From assembly GCA_963804005.1 (NCBI GenBank), contig CAWDOP010000019.1, forward strand, positions 1-64,000: a DNA stretch of 64,000 bases, written 5' to 3'. Every line of letters begins with the position of its first letter. Within the stretch, counting starts at the first letter, position 1. A model generated the notes under the pieces. That model was given only the letters and a program-made list of their open reading frames with translations. It was not told the DNA's origin and made no database searches. The stretch is from JAGXRK01 sp963804005. GTDB taxonomy: Bacteria; Bacteroidota; Ignavibacteria; Ignavibacteriales; Ignavibacteriaceae. This document shows positions 25,013 to 34,840 of this stretch, piece by piece. A program made the position numbers and the translations under genes.

Positions 25013-26233
25013 ATGGAAAATGAAGTTAAACCTAAAGAAGCAAAGTTCTCTGATTACGTGTATATCATATATAAATGGAAAAAATTTCTTTTTATAAATT
25101 TGTTTATTATAGCTGTAATAGCTACTACTTTAGCATTTCTCATTCCAAAACAATATAGAGCAACCGCTACTATTATGATTCCACCCGATAATCAGTCTGG
25201 ATTTGGAGGATTGACTGGTTTACTTGGTGGTAAATCATCACTTGCTTCATTAGGTTCTAAAGCATTTGGGTTATCTAGTACTTCTGAGGATATTTTATTG
25301 GGAATATTAAATAGCAGAACGGCAATAACCGACGTCATTAATAAATTTAACCTGATGGAATATTATGAAATAAATGATAAGAATATGGATAAAGTGATGA
25401 AAGCTTTCCGCGCAGATTTTTCTGCCGATCCAAATGAGTTTGGGATGATAGATTTTAGTATCATCAATAAAGATCCCGAGGTTAGTGCAGAAATAGCTAA
25501 TTATTTGGTTACACTTGTTGATAGTATGAATATTGAGTTTAATATAAAGAGAGCAAAAAATAATAGACTTTTTATAGAAAAAAGATATTTTCAAAATGTA
25601 ACAGATTTAAAAAAAGCTGAAGATTCACTTTTTAAATTTCAAAAAAAATATGGAATTGTAGCCGTCCCTGAACAGCTGGAGGTTACAGTAAAAGCTGCTG
25701 CTGAAATTGAAACCCAGTTAATGCGTAAAGAGATGGAGTCTTTTTTTGTAAAACAAGGATATGGTGAAAATTCTCCGCAGTATTTGGGTGTCCAAGCTGA
25801 GATAAATTTACTAAAAGAAAAAGTACAGGAGTTGAAGAATTCTCCTAACTTAGGAACTTCATCTAATGTCCTATTTTCATTTAAGGATATGCCTAACATA
25901 GCTATTCAATATCTTAGAACGTACAGAGAAGTTGAAATTCAACAATCAATTCTTGAAATAGTAATGCCAATGTATGAACAGGCAAAGGTTGATGAACAAA
26001 AAAGTATCCCGACGGTAATGGTAATTGATACAGCAGTACCTCCTCAATTAAAATATAGCCCTAAAAAATCAGTTATAATTCTTGGGGCTTTATTTCTAGC
26101 CACATTTATATTTATACCATTAGTTTTTTGGATGGAAAAAGCAGTAACCAGAAAAGAGCATAGAAATCCACTTCAAACTAAAGAAGCTAATTTCTTTTCA
26201 AGAATTATCAAGATTTATAGAATAAAGTTCTAA
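25013..26233 (+). CDS. Polysaccharide co-polymerase / chain-length determinant (Wzz/GumC-like)
   Basis: Inner-membrane co-polymerase that sets glycan chain length with Wzy. 406 aa: membrane helix 1 at about 30-50 (FLFINLFIIAVIATTLAFLIP), a large periplasmic region with coiled-coil segments (about 180-300), and helix 2 at about 358-380 next to the Pro-rich 'PPQLKYSPKKS' lead-in typical of Wzz. There is no C-terminal tyrosine-kinase domain. A Gly/Leu/Ser-rich insert (FGGLTGLLGGKSSLASLG) after the first strand is common in this phylum. It is the first gene of the polysaccharide operon; the next gene begins immediately after its stop. Confidence 0.88.
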   Translation: MENEVKPKEAKFSDYVYIIYKWKKFLFINLFIIAVIATTLAFLIPKQYRATATIMIPPDNQSGFGGLTGLLGGKSSLASLGSKAFGLSSTSEDILLGILNSRTAITDVINKFNLMEYYEINDKNMDKVMKAFRADFSADPNEFGMIDFSIINKDPEVSAEIANYLVTLVDSMNIEFNIKRAKNNRLFIEKRYFQNVTDLKKAEDSLFKFQKKYGIVAVPEQLEVTVKAAAEIETQLMRKEMESFFVKQGYGENSPQYLGVQAEINLLKEKVQELKNSPNLGTSSNVLFSFKDMPNIAIQYLRTYREVEIQQSILEIVMPMYEQAKVDEQKSIPTVMVIDTAVPPQLKYSPKKSVIILGALFLATFIFIPLVFWMEKAVTRKEHRNPLQTKEANFFSRIIKIYRIKF

Positions 26234-27580
26234 ATGTCACTATTACTGGTTGCCATAACCTCCATACTGGGAATGTTCCTTGGTAAATTACTTTTTAAAA
26301 AGTGGTTTAATCACCTAACTCTGTATTGTTTAATATTTGGAGGTGCGATTTTTTTATATGAGTTAAAATTACTTCCATATATTGATATAATCCCATATGC
26401 TTGGTCTGTTATGATCTCATCATTTTTATCTTTTTTATTTGGGATCTTAACCATAATAAGTGCAAGGAATGTATACATAGATAATCCAACCTATATAAAA
26501 AAAACAAATATTTCACTAAAAATTTTTAGTGATGATGGAAAGACTTTGAAATATTTTATTCTTATTTTAAGTCTTTTTAGTCTCTATTCGGCAATTGAAT
26601 TATGGAATAATTTAATTAACCAATTTGGAAGTATTCCTGGTGTATTATTAAATGCAAAAGTAATTTATCGTTTAAATGTTGACGGTAAATTAAATGCAAC
26701 TACTCCTTATCTTTTTTTATTTGGATTTGTAGCTATTTTCTTTGCTGGAATTTATACCGCATATAAAAGAAAATTTACAATTTTAACTTTTCTACCCCTT
26801 CTTACTATAATTCTTAGAGAAGTTGCTCTTGCAGGAAGAGCTGGAATGCTAGTTGCTATAACTGAATTTGCATTTTCTTTCTTTCTTTTTAGGCATCTTC
26901 TTAATAATGACCTCTCTCAGAGGTTTAAATTTTCGAAAAAAAATGTGCTATTTGGTCCAATTATATTAATTGCTTTGTTTGTTGTTGGTTCCTCATTAGT
27001 TAGGATTTCAAGAGTTAGTGACACTTCAGAAAACATTGCGGGTGCTAGCAGGGAGCTAAGACAAACAGAAGGGAATATTTTTATATCACCCTCTATTTAT
27101 CTTTATTTTAGTAGTGATATTGGTGTACTAAGTAAGTATCTAGCCTCAGAAGGAGAAGCTACAGGCTTTGGACAAAATACTTTTATGACTTTTTATAGTT
27201 TCCTATCAAAATTTGGGATAATTAAAAAGCCATCAGAGTTTCAAAAAGGTTATTATATACCTATGTGGACGAATACTGGAACATATCTACGTGAATTGCA
27301 TGCCGATTTTGGGTTTACTGGAATATTTCTGGGACCTTACTTAATTGGACTTTTTCTTACTTGGTTATGGTTCAGATTTTATGAAAAGAAAAGTTTATTT
27401 GTCTTTGTTTTACTAGTCTATCTAAATATTATTATAGGATTTTCTTTTTTTGTAATGGCTAGCAGAATTCTTTATTGGACTGTCGGTCTGGTTTTAAACC
27501 TCATTTCTATTCCTATTTTAGAAAAAATAGCAACGTCTAGACAGATAAAAAAGTATATACATCAAATAGAAACTAATTAG
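26234..27580 (+). CDS. O-antigen/oligosaccharide repeat-unit polymerase (Wzy-like)
   Basis: A 448-aa polytopic membrane protein with about 12 hydrophobic helices and a large loop at about 255-340 that holds conserved-looking Arg residues (RISRVSDTSENIAGASRELRQ). LREVALAGRAGMLVAITEF resembles the oligosaccharide repeat unit polymerase family. Sequence similarity in Wzy is low, so the call rests on topology and position between Wzz-like and Wzx-like genes. Its ATG directly follows the stop of the preceding gene (TAAATG), indicating translational coupling. Confidence 0.78.
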   Translation: MSLLLVAITSILGMFLGKLLFKKWFNHLTLYCLIFGGAIFLYELKLLPYIDIIPYAWSVMISSFLSFLFGILTIISARNVYIDNPTYIKKTNISLKIFSDDGKTLKYFILILSLFSLYSAIELWNNLINQFGSIPGVLLNAKVIYRLNVDGKLNATTPYLFLFGFVAIFFAGIYTAYKRKFTILTFLPLLTIILREVALAGRAGMLVAITEFAFSFFLFRHLLNNDLSQRFKFSKKNVLFGPIILIALFVVGSSLVRISRVSDTSENIAGASRELRQTEGNIFISPSIYLYFSSDIGVLSKYLASEGEATGFGQNTFMTFYSFLSKFGIIKKPSEFQKGYYIPMWTNTGTYLRELHADFGFTGIFLGPYLIGLFLTWLWFRFYEKKSLFVFVLLVYLNIIIGFSFFVMASRILYWTVGLVLNLISIPILEKIATSRQIKKYIHQIETN

Positions 27581-27667
27581 AGAATTATCCATACTTTAGA
27601 AAATCTTTCTGAAAATTTTTCTCAACTCTATTTGGATAAAATAATTAATTAAAAAGTTAAAAGATTA

Positions 27668-29188
27668 GTGGAAGAAACTGAAAATTTAAGCATAACCTTC
27701 AGCGGAAGCTCAATAGCTAAAAATACTATTTACAATTTATTGGGAAATATTATTCCATTAATATTTGCTTTGGTTTTGATACCTCCTTTAATAAATGGCT
27801 TAGGTAAAGAAAGATTTGGTATTTTAAGTATAGCATGGATGATAGTTGGATACTTTAGCTTTTTTGATTTCGGACTAGGAAGAGGGTTAACAAAAATCAT
27901 AGCTGAGAAAATAGGTTTAAATCAAACTGATCAGATACCTAAAATATTCTGGACCTCGTTGTTTTTAATGATATCGATAAGTTTAATTGCTGTAATCGGT
28001 TTATTGTTTTTTGTTCCTTCCCTGGTAAATATCTTTAAAATATCTCAAAACTTAAAGCACGAAACTACAAATATTTTCTATATGCTTGCTTTATCCATTC
28101 CAGTAGTGACCACAATGACAGGTTTGCGTGGATTGTTAGAAGCATATCAAAAATTTGCTACAATAAATATTATGAAAGTTTTTCTAGGGATATTTACATT
28201 TCTTGGTCCATTGTTGGTATTAATAATTACAAACAGTCTTTTCTGGATAATAGCTTTTTTAATTTTTACGAGAATTATAATATGGATATTATATTTACTA
28301 CAATGTTTAAAGGTTGCTAGAGGAATAAGAAATGAGATAAGAGTTGATCTAAATTCTATAAAGCCTGTTTTGAAATTTAGTATATGGATAACTGTGGGAA
28401 ACATTATCGTTCCTATAATCTTTTATTCAGATAGATTTCTTATAGGGGCTTTGATTTCGGTTACAGCAATAACATATTATGTGACCCCTTTTGAAGTAGT
28501 GACAAAATTGATGATTATTTCAGTAGCGTTGTCAGGCGTACTATTCCCAATATTCTCGGCAAGCTTTTTTAATAATCCTAATATTACAAAGAAAATTTTT
28601 TTAAGGGGAGTGAAATTTATTTTTCTGACAATGTATCCATTTGTACTTTTAATTATAACCTTTTCATATGAGGGAATTGAATTATGGCTAGGAAAGGATT
28701 TTGCAGTCAATAGTACTCTTATTATGCAACTACTAGCCATTGGAATATTGATGAATAGTATGTCTTTAATTCCCAATATTTTTTTTCAAGGAATTGGAAA
28801 ACCTAGAATTCCCACACTTATTAATTTAGTTGAACTTCCTGTATACATTTTAATGATGTGGTTCTCAATAAAATTTAATGGAATAAATGGTGCCGCTATG
28901 GCATTTACTATAATGGCTACCATTGATGCAATAGCCATGTATATTGTTGCCCATAGAATGTTTGCTATTAGATTTGAATCCAAAGTCAGTTTGATAATAT
29001 TTTTATTAATGCTGTCTGTGCTTATTGTTCCCTTTTTATTAAGTAATATTATATTTAAAATAATTTTAGTTGTAATATCACTTTCAGTTTTTATCCTAAT
29101 TGCTTGGAACCATTTTTTATCTGTGGATGAAAAATATTTTATAGTCTCCAAATTGAAATTCAATTTAAATAACCAATCCAGTCAATAA
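27668..29188 (+). CDS. Polysaccharide flippase, MATE/Wzx-type
   Basis: A 506-aa protein with 12-14 membrane helices, starting at GTG 27668. The N-terminal SIAKNTIYNLLGNIIPLIFALV and FDFGLGRGLTKIIAEKIGL are characteristic of the polysaccharide biosynthesis (Wzx) family. It should flip lipid-linked repeat units to the outer face of the inner membrane for the polymerase encoded upstream. Two bases separate it from the next glycosyltransferase. Confidence 0.88.
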   Translation: MEETENLSITFSGSSIAKNTIYNLLGNIIPLIFALVLIPPLINGLGKERFGILSIAWMIVGYFSFFDFGLGRGLTKIIAEKIGLNQTDQIPKIFWTSLFLMISISLIAVIGLLFFVPSLVNIFKISQNLKHETTNIFYMLALSIPVVTTMTGLRGLLEAYQKFATINIMKVFLGIFTFLGPLLVLIITNSLFWIIAFLIFTRIIIWILYLLQCLKVARGIRNEIRVDLNSIKPVLKFSIWITVGNIIVPIIFYSDRFLIGALISVTAITYYVTPFEVVTKLMIISVALSGVLFPIFSASFFNNPNITKKIFLRGVKFIFLTMYPFVLLIITFSYEGIELWLGKDFAVNSTLIMQLLAIGILMNSMSLIPNIFFQGIGKPRIPTLINLVELPVYILMMWFSIKFNGINGAAMAFTIMATIDAIAMYIVAHRMFAIRFESKVSLIIFLLMLSVLIVPFLLSNIIFKIILVVISLSVFILIAWNHFLSVDEKYFIVSKLKFNLNNQSSQ

Positions 29189-29189
29189 A

Positions 29190-30044
29190 ATGTATAATAT
29201 AGCTGCTGTTGTTATCTTATATAATCCCAATGTAAATGTATTGCATAATCTGAATTCATATATAAATCAGGTAGATAAATTATATGTGATTGATAATTCA
29301 GATAACGCTGATCTTTTTTTAGTTGAAAAGATTAAAGACCTTAATAAGGCAGAATATATTTGGAACAAAACCAATATTGGAATAGCCGCTGCATTAAATA
29401 TCGGAACTAAAAAAGCTACAGAGGAAGGGTTTGAATATTTATTAACAATGGATCAGGATAGCGAAGCTCCTCCTTTTATGGTTTTAAATTTATTAGAGTG
29501 TTTTTCACAGGATTCTAAAACAGCGTTAGTTGCTCCGCTTCTTCATCATCCCAAAGGCAAGAATATAAGCTATAAAGCCACAAAATCCTGCGAGCAGGTT
29601 TTCACAGCTTGGACGTCGGGAAATTTAGTAAAGTTAAATATTTTTAAAATAGCTGGCGGATATAAAGAGGATTTCTTTATAGACTACGTTGATCACGAAT
29701 TTTGCTTAAGATTAAATAATATGGGATTTAAAATTTATATTTGCAATAAAACAATTTTAAAACATAATCTTGGTGAAATTAAAGAAAAAAACTTACTTTT
29801 CAGAAAGGTATATCCTTCCAATCATTCAGCTCTTAGGCTTTATTATAGAACAAGAAATCGTTTTTACGTAAAAAAATATTATAAAAATATTTTTCCAGAT
29901 TTTTTTAAACAGGATAACAAAGAATTTTGGAAAAGCTTTTTAAAAGCAATTTTATTTGAAGAAAATAAATTAAAAAAGTTTAAAATGATGGCAACAGGAT
30001 ATTTAGATTTTAGAAAAAATAAATTTGGTAAGCTTGATAACTAG
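29190..30044 (+). CDS. Family 2 glycosyltransferase, rhamnosyltransferase-like
   Basis: A 284-aa GT-A glycosyltransferase. AAVVILYNPN at the start, VIDNSDN, NKTNIGIAAALNIGTKKA and LTMDQDSEAP follow the pattern of RfbF-type rhamnosyltransferases, with the metal-binding D-x-D at MDQDS (about residues 89-93). DYVDHEFCLRLNNMGFKI is the acceptor-side motif. It adds one sugar of the repeat unit on the cytoplasmic face. Donor sugar is a guess. Confidence 0.85.
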   Translation: MYNIAAVVILYNPNVNVLHNLNSYINQVDKLYVIDNSDNADLFLVEKIKDLNKAEYIWNKTNIGIAAALNIGTKKATEEGFEYLLTMDQDSEAPPFMVLNLLECFSQDSKTALVAPLLHHPKGKNISYKATKSCEQVFTAWTSGNLVKLNIFKIAGGYKEDFFIDYVDHEFCLRLNNMGFKIYICNKTILKHNLGEIKEKNLLFRKVYPSNHSALRLYYRTRNRFYVKKYYKNIFPDFFKQDNKEFWKSFLKAILFEENKLKKFKMMATGYLDFRKNKFGKLDN

Positions 30045-30062
30045 AATTAAAAATATGAATTT

Positions 30063-30971
30063 ATGATTGAAACCCAACCTAGAATAAGTATAGTAATTTT
30101 AAATTGGAATGGCGTTAATGACACTCTAGAATGTATCGATTCATTAAATAAAATAACATACAAGAATTATGAGATCATTGTAGTTGATAATAACTCTGAA
30201 TTTACGGATACAGAATTATTAAAGAGTAAATTAATTAATGAGAAAGTGATTTTAATATTTAATGATAAAAATCTTGGCTTTTCAGGAGGGAATAATGTTG
30301 GTATTAAGGAGGCGTTAACAAATAATTCTGATTTTATTCTTTTATTAAACAATGATACTATAGTAGAGTCTGATTTTTTAGCTCGTTTGGTGGATTATGC
30401 TAGTGCAGATCAAAAAGTCGGCATTGCTGTACCAAAGATCAATTATTATTCTGAACCAAGTAGAATTTGGTATGCTGGTGGATTCATAAGTAAAATAAGA
30501 GGGTCCGGCTATACGATTGGGGAGGGTGCGACTGATGATAAATATACTAAGAACAAGTTTGTTTCGTTTGCAACAGGTTGCTGTATGTTAATTAAAAAAG
30601 ATGTCATTAATAAAGTTGGACTACTTGATGAAAATTATTTTTTATACCTAGAGGATACTGATTATTCTTTCCGAGCAATCAAATCAGGATTCAATATTTA
30701 TTATGTCTCCAAGAGTATTATTTATCATAAAGTAAACGCAGCAACGGCAAAAGATAATTCCCTATTACCGATCTATTATACCTTGAGGAACAGATTATAT
30801 TTCGCTAGGAAAAATTTAGGGGCGTATTATTTATTTGTAGTTGTTTATTTGTTATTAGCCTTTGCAATTAAGTTACTCTTTAGTAGTAACAGAAAGAATC
30901 TATTCAATATTATAAGTCGAGCATTTAAAGATTATCATCAAAGTAGAATGGGTTATTGTGCCAGCGTATAA
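30063..30971 (+). CDS. Family 2 glycosyltransferase
   Basis: A 302-aa GT2 enzyme of the WcaA/'GT2 like' branch. ISIVILNWNGVNDTLECIDSL, VVDNNS, NLGFSGGNNVGI, LLLNNDT (metal-binding motif) and YLEDTDYSFRAIKSGFNIYYV give the family signature in order. A C-terminal hydrophobic segment (about 255-275) suggests membrane association. It probably adds a sugar of the surface glycan; the specific sugar cannot be told. Confidence 0.9.
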   Translation: MIETQPRISIVILNWNGVNDTLECIDSLNKITYKNYEIIVVDNNSEFTDTELLKSKLINEKVILIFNDKNLGFSGGNNVGIKEALTNNSDFILLLNNDTIVESDFLARLVDYASADQKVGIAVPKINYYSEPSRIWYAGGFISKIRGSGYTIGEGATDDKYTKNKFVSFATGCCMLIKKDVINKVGLLDENYFLYLEDTDYSFRAIKSGFNIYYVSKSIIYHKVNAATAKDNSLLPIYYTLRNRLYFARKNLGAYYLFVVVYLLLAFAIKLLFSSNRKNLFNIISRAFKDYHQSRMGYCASV

Positions 30972-31066
30972 TTTTAAATGTTTCATTAAATATCCTTCTA
31001 TTTTTGTTTCTGAAAATAAATTTATGATTAATTTGTTTTTTTACCCTACGTAATTTTGAAATTATT

Positions 31067-32191
31067 ATGCGAATAGGTATAGATGCCAGAGTTTTAGAGA
31101 AAAGAATGACAGGAATTGGTAGATTTCTATGTGATCTCTTGGAGTCTATCCCATCACATGATAGTAAAAATGAATACTATCTCTTTTCTTGTTCTGAATT
31201 AACTTATTATAATGGTTTTTATAACAAGATCGTAACAGGGAAGAGTATTCTTCCATCAAAAGTTTATTCTCCATTTTGGTTAAACTTTGTCCTACCGAAA
31301 CTATTGAAAAGACATAAAATAGATATTTATTTTACTCCGAATTATTTGATTCCCATAAGGAAAAAGAAGGGAACAAAATTTATAATTGTTGTTTCTGATA
31401 TGGCACATATGGTCAGTGATAATTTTCATTCATCATTATATAACTTATACTTAAAAACTCTCTTACCTATTTCTATCAACAATAGTGATGAAATTATTAC
31501 AATTTCTGAAAGTTCAAAACAAGATATTATTAAGTATTATAATGTAGATGCAGACAGGATCACGGTAGTTTATATCTCTGCGAACAATATTTTTACTGAT
31601 ATTGATTTTGATGAAGAAAAAGCTCATTTGGTAAAAAATAAGTTTAAATTACCTTTAAAATTTATTCTTTATGTTGGAGTAATAGAGAACAGGAAAAACA
31701 TTTTTGGATTATTCAGAGTTATCGATTTACTGAGAAAAGATGGGAGGGATATTCATTTAGTGTTAATTGGAAAACCCGGATTTGGTTTTCAAAAAATAAA
31801 GAAAGAAATCGATGGAAGGCACAACTACTTGCATTATTTGAATTTTATTGATGATGAATCATTGAGTATAATTTACAAACTTGCGGATATTTTTATATTC
31901 CCTTCGTATTATGAAGGATTTGGGCTACCCCCATTGGAGGCAATGCAGGTTGGTTTACCAGTTGTTTCCTCCAATTCGTCGTCATTGAAGGAAGTAGTTG
32001 GTTCAGGTGGAATTATGTGTGATCCGGATGATCACGAATCATTTGTGAAATCAATATCACGTCTATTAGATGATAGCAACTATCATGACGAAATGAAAGA
32101 AAAAGCTTTGATCCAGGCCAAAAAGTTTAATAGAAATGTAGAAATAAAAAAAATGATTGAAATCTTCAATAAATTTAGTGATGAAAAATAA
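31067..32191 (+). CDS. Family 4 glycosyltransferase (GT-B fold)
   Basis: A 374-aa mannosyl-type glycosyltransferase. MRIGIDARVLEKRMTGIGRF is the usual N-terminal 'GIDAR.l....TGIGRY' motif. The C-terminal Rossmann domain has YVGVIENRKNI, FPSYYEGFGLPPLEAMQVG (the E-x7-E motif at about 283-291) and donor-binding residues. The first 80-residue domain and the linker are normal. Part of the surface polysaccharide operon. Confidence 0.92.
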   Translation: MRIGIDARVLEKRMTGIGRFLCDLLESIPSHDSKNEYYLFSCSELTYYNGFYNKIVTGKSILPSKVYSPFWLNFVLPKLLKRHKIDIYFTPNYLIPIRKKKGTKFIIVVSDMAHMVSDNFHSSLYNLYLKTLLPISINNSDEIITISESSKQDIIKYYNVDADRITVVYISANNIFTDIDFDEEKAHLVKNKFKLPLKFILYVGVIENRKNIFGLFRVIDLLRKDGRDIHLVLIGKPGFGFQKIKKEIDGRHNYLHYLNFIDDESLSIIYKLADIFIFPSYYEGFGLPPLEAMQVGLPVVSSNSSSLKEVVGSGGIMCDPDDHESFVKSISRLLDDSNYHDEMKEKALIQAKKFNRNVEIKKMIEIFNKFSDEK

Positions 32192-32238
32192 GGTTATTAA
32201 AATTTATTTTGGCTTGAACCCTATATATTATCTTAGAA

Positions 32239-33423
32239 ATGTTTAGCGAATTAACTTCAAAATCTGTTATTTTCTTGGAATTATTTTTTTATTCCTCTCT
32301 CTTTATAATTATACATTCTTATGTTTTTTATCCAATAGTTATTAAACTCCTATCACATCTTTATCCCAAAGTCAAAGAGGGAAATTTCTCCGGAAGAATC
32401 TCGCTTATAATTTCGGCTTTTAATGAGGAAAACATAATTAAAGAGAGAATCGAGAACATTGCAAATCAATCAATCGATTTTGATAAATTCGAATTACTGA
32501 TTGGTTCTGATGGGTCATCAGATAATACAGTACAAATTTTAATGAAACTCTCGAAAAAATATGAATGGTTAAAAGTATTTTCATTCGAAGACAGAAGAGG
32601 TAAGGCGGTTGTTCTTAATGATTTGGTGCACCATGCTGATGGAGAAATTTTGATTTTTTCAGATGCTAACACATTATTTGATGATAATGCAATTAAGAAC
32701 CTAATATCCAATTTTTCCGATGAAAAAATTGGAGGCATATGTGGTAAATTAATACTTACGGATAAATTATATAAAAAATCTGGCAGTGCAGATGAAAAAA
32801 AATACTGGCAGTATGAGACATTTATAAAAAAAGCTGAAGGTGATTGTGGAGTTTTAATTGGTGCAAATGGTGGAATTTATGCTATTCAAAAAGATTTATT
32901 TACTCTGCTTCCTGAAAAATCGCCTGTAACGGATGATTTATTTATTAGTCTATCAGTATTATTAAAAAATTATAAATTTATATTTAATGAAAAAGCCTGT
33001 GCTTATGAAGAAGTAGCTCCTAAATTACTTCATGAGTTTAAAAGAAAAATTCGTTTTGGAGCAACAAATTTAGAAACTCTAAAGCAATTAAATGGTCTGC
33101 TGATTAATAGAAATGTCTTATTAGTATATGCTTTTTGGTCTCACAAACTTTCAAGATGGTTTATGCCCTTTTTTTTCCTTACACTTTTAATAAGTAACTC
33201 ATTTCTTTTTGGTTTATCAGATATATTTGACTTGGTACTTTTTGTACAATTTTGTTTCTATCTGATTTCTTTCATTGGATTTGTTTTTTCGATTTTAAAA
33301 ATTCGTGTACCGATATTTTCACTTCCATTTTTCTTCATTCTAACAAACATTGCACTTATAATTGGATTCTTTAAATTTTTTACGAAAAAACATAGTTCTA
33401 TCTGGCAATCAACACCAAGGTAA
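32239..33423 (+). CDS. Membrane family 2 glycosyltransferase
   Basis: A 394-aa GT2 enzyme with an N-terminal membrane helix (about 13-33) and three C-terminal helices (about 295-385), like cellulose/poly-GlcNAc synthase-type enzymes. SLIISAFNEENIIKERIENI, GSDGSSDNT, FSDANT (metal-binding D-x-D-like) and VTDDLF are conserved motifs. The QxxRW motif of processive synthases is not clearly present (RKIRFGA at that place), so a single-sugar transferase is more likely. It ends three bases before the next gene. Confidence 0.85.
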   Translation: MFSELTSKSVIFLELFFYSSLFIIIHSYVFYPIVIKLLSHLYPKVKEGNFSGRISLIISAFNEENIIKERIENIANQSIDFDKFELLIGSDGSSDNTVQILMKLSKKYEWLKVFSFEDRRGKAVVLNDLVHHADGEILIFSDANTLFDDNAIKNLISNFSDEKIGGICGKLILTDKLYKKSGSADEKKYWQYETFIKKAEGDCGVLIGANGGIYAIQKDLFTLLPEKSPVTDDLFISLSVLLKNYKFIFNEKACAYEEVAPKLLHEFKRKIRFGATNLETLKQLNGLLINRNVLLVYAFWSHKLSRWFMPFFFLTLLISNSFLFGLSDIFDLVLFVQFCFYLISFIGFVFSILKIRVPIFSLPFFFILTNIALIIGFFKFFTKKHSSIWQSTPR

Positions 33424-33426
33424 TTA

Positions 33427-34830
33427 GTGAATAAAAAAACTGAAAAAATATTACTACTTCTTACAGATTTTTTAATGATCAACACAGCTTGGTTTGTTTA
33501 TAGCTACATTCGATTGGAAACCGGTTGGTTTGATTTAATTATTGCTCCTGAGTTTTTCCTTCCGATGTTCATAATTTATTTCTACTGGCTTATCATTTTT
33601 ACTTTTGTCGGAATGTATCGTACGTGGTTTGCATCTTCAAGATTTGATGAAATCTCTACACTATTTAAAGCTACATTTTTCGGAATCTTTCTCCTCTTCT
33701 TCCTGATCTTTGCTGATGATTATATGCATGATGTCTCAACTACAACACGAATTATAATATTTATTTATTGGGGATTGTTCTTGTTCTTTGTTGGTTCAGG
33801 AAGAATTTTCATTAGAAGCGTTCAACGGAATTTATTAATTAAAGGCATAGGTAGAAGATGTGCTCTTATCATAGGTTATAATCCAAAGGCATTTGAGGTT
33901 TATGACACTCTTATTGAACACCGTGCTCTCGGAATTGATCCTGAAGCATTTGTCGCCGCTAATCCGGATTATGTAGGTAGAGAATATAAAAAAATTAAAG
34001 CTGAAGGAACGATTAAAGAATTATCCTCTCTAATCGAAAAATATAAAGTCCGCGAAATTGTAATTGCGCTTGAAAAAGATGATCACGATTTGCTGGTTGA
34101 GGTGATTTCAAAAACTGAAGGAAAAGATATTAAATTAAAAATCGTTCCCGATCTTTATGAAATTCTGAGTGGGCAGGCGCGCACAAGTCAGATTTACGGA
34201 ATGCCGCTCATAGATATAATGCCTGAGCTGATGCCCGAGTGGGAGAAAAAACTTAAACGTCTTTCAGATATATTTGTTTCAATATTCTTTCTGGTGTCCA
34301 ATTCTCCCGTGATTTTAATAAGTGCAATATTAATAAAGCTTGATAGTAAAGGTCCGGTTTTCTTTAAACAGGAACGAAGCGGATTAAACGGTAAACCATT
34401 TAAAATGTTAAAATTCAGATCGATGTATATTAATGCAGAAAAACACACCGGTCCTGTTTGGTCGCAAAAAGATGATCCTCGTATTACTAAAGTCGGAAAG
34501 ATCATTCGTATTTTAAGAATTGATGAATTGCCACAAATGTATAATGTTCTTAAAGGTGAAATGAGTTTAGTAGGACCAAGACCGGAGCGACCATATTTTG
34601 TTGAGAAATTATCGGAACAAATTCCTTATTATAAGAGAAGATTAAAAGTTCGTCCCGGCATTACAGGTTGGGCACAGGTTAAGCACAAGTATGACGAAAC
34701 TATTGAAGATGTAAAAATCAAACTTCGCTATGATCTTTTTTATATTGAAAATATGTCAATCAGAATGGATATGAAAATTTTATTCAGAACTGTTTTTGTT
34801 GTTCTTTTCGGAAAAGGGCATTATAATTAG
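33427..34830 (+). CDS. Undecaprenyl-phosphate sugar phosphotransferase (WbaP/WcaJ-type)
   Basis: Initiating enzyme that transfers a sugar-1-phosphate to undecaprenyl phosphate. 467 aa from a GTG start: four or five N-terminal helices (1-120), a CoA-binding-like middle domain (about 140-240), and a full C-terminal sugar transferase domain with KRLSDIFVSI, KGPVFFKQERSGLNGKPF, KMLKFRSM, LRIDELPQMYNVLKGEMS and LVGPRPERP. All catalytic elements, including the Asp-Glu pair in IDELPQ, are present. It is the last gene before the GTCATTC-bounded element. Confidence 0.93.
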   Translation: MNKKTEKILLLLTDFLMINTAWFVYSYIRLETGWFDLIIAPEFFLPMFIIYFYWLIIFTFVGMYRTWFASSRFDEISTLFKATFFGIFLLFFLIFADDYMHDVSTTTRIIIFIYWGLFLFFVGSGRIFIRSVQRNLLIKGIGRRCALIIGYNPKAFEVYDTLIEHRALGIDPEAFVAANPDYVGREYKKIKAEGTIKELSSLIEKYKVREIVIALEKDDHDLLVEVISKTEGKDIKLKIVPDLYEILSGQARTSQIYGMPLIDIMPELMPEWEKKLKRLSDIFVSIFFLVSNSPVILISAILIKLDSKGPVFFKQERSGLNGKPFKMLKFRSMYINAEKHTGPVWSQKDDPRITKVGKIIRILRIDELPQMYNVLKGEMSLVGPRPERPYFVEKLSEQIPYYKRRLKVRPGITGWAQVKHKYDETIEDVKIKLRYDLFYIENMSIRMDMKILFRTVFVVLFGKGHYN

Positions 34831-34840
34831 TAATTCAATT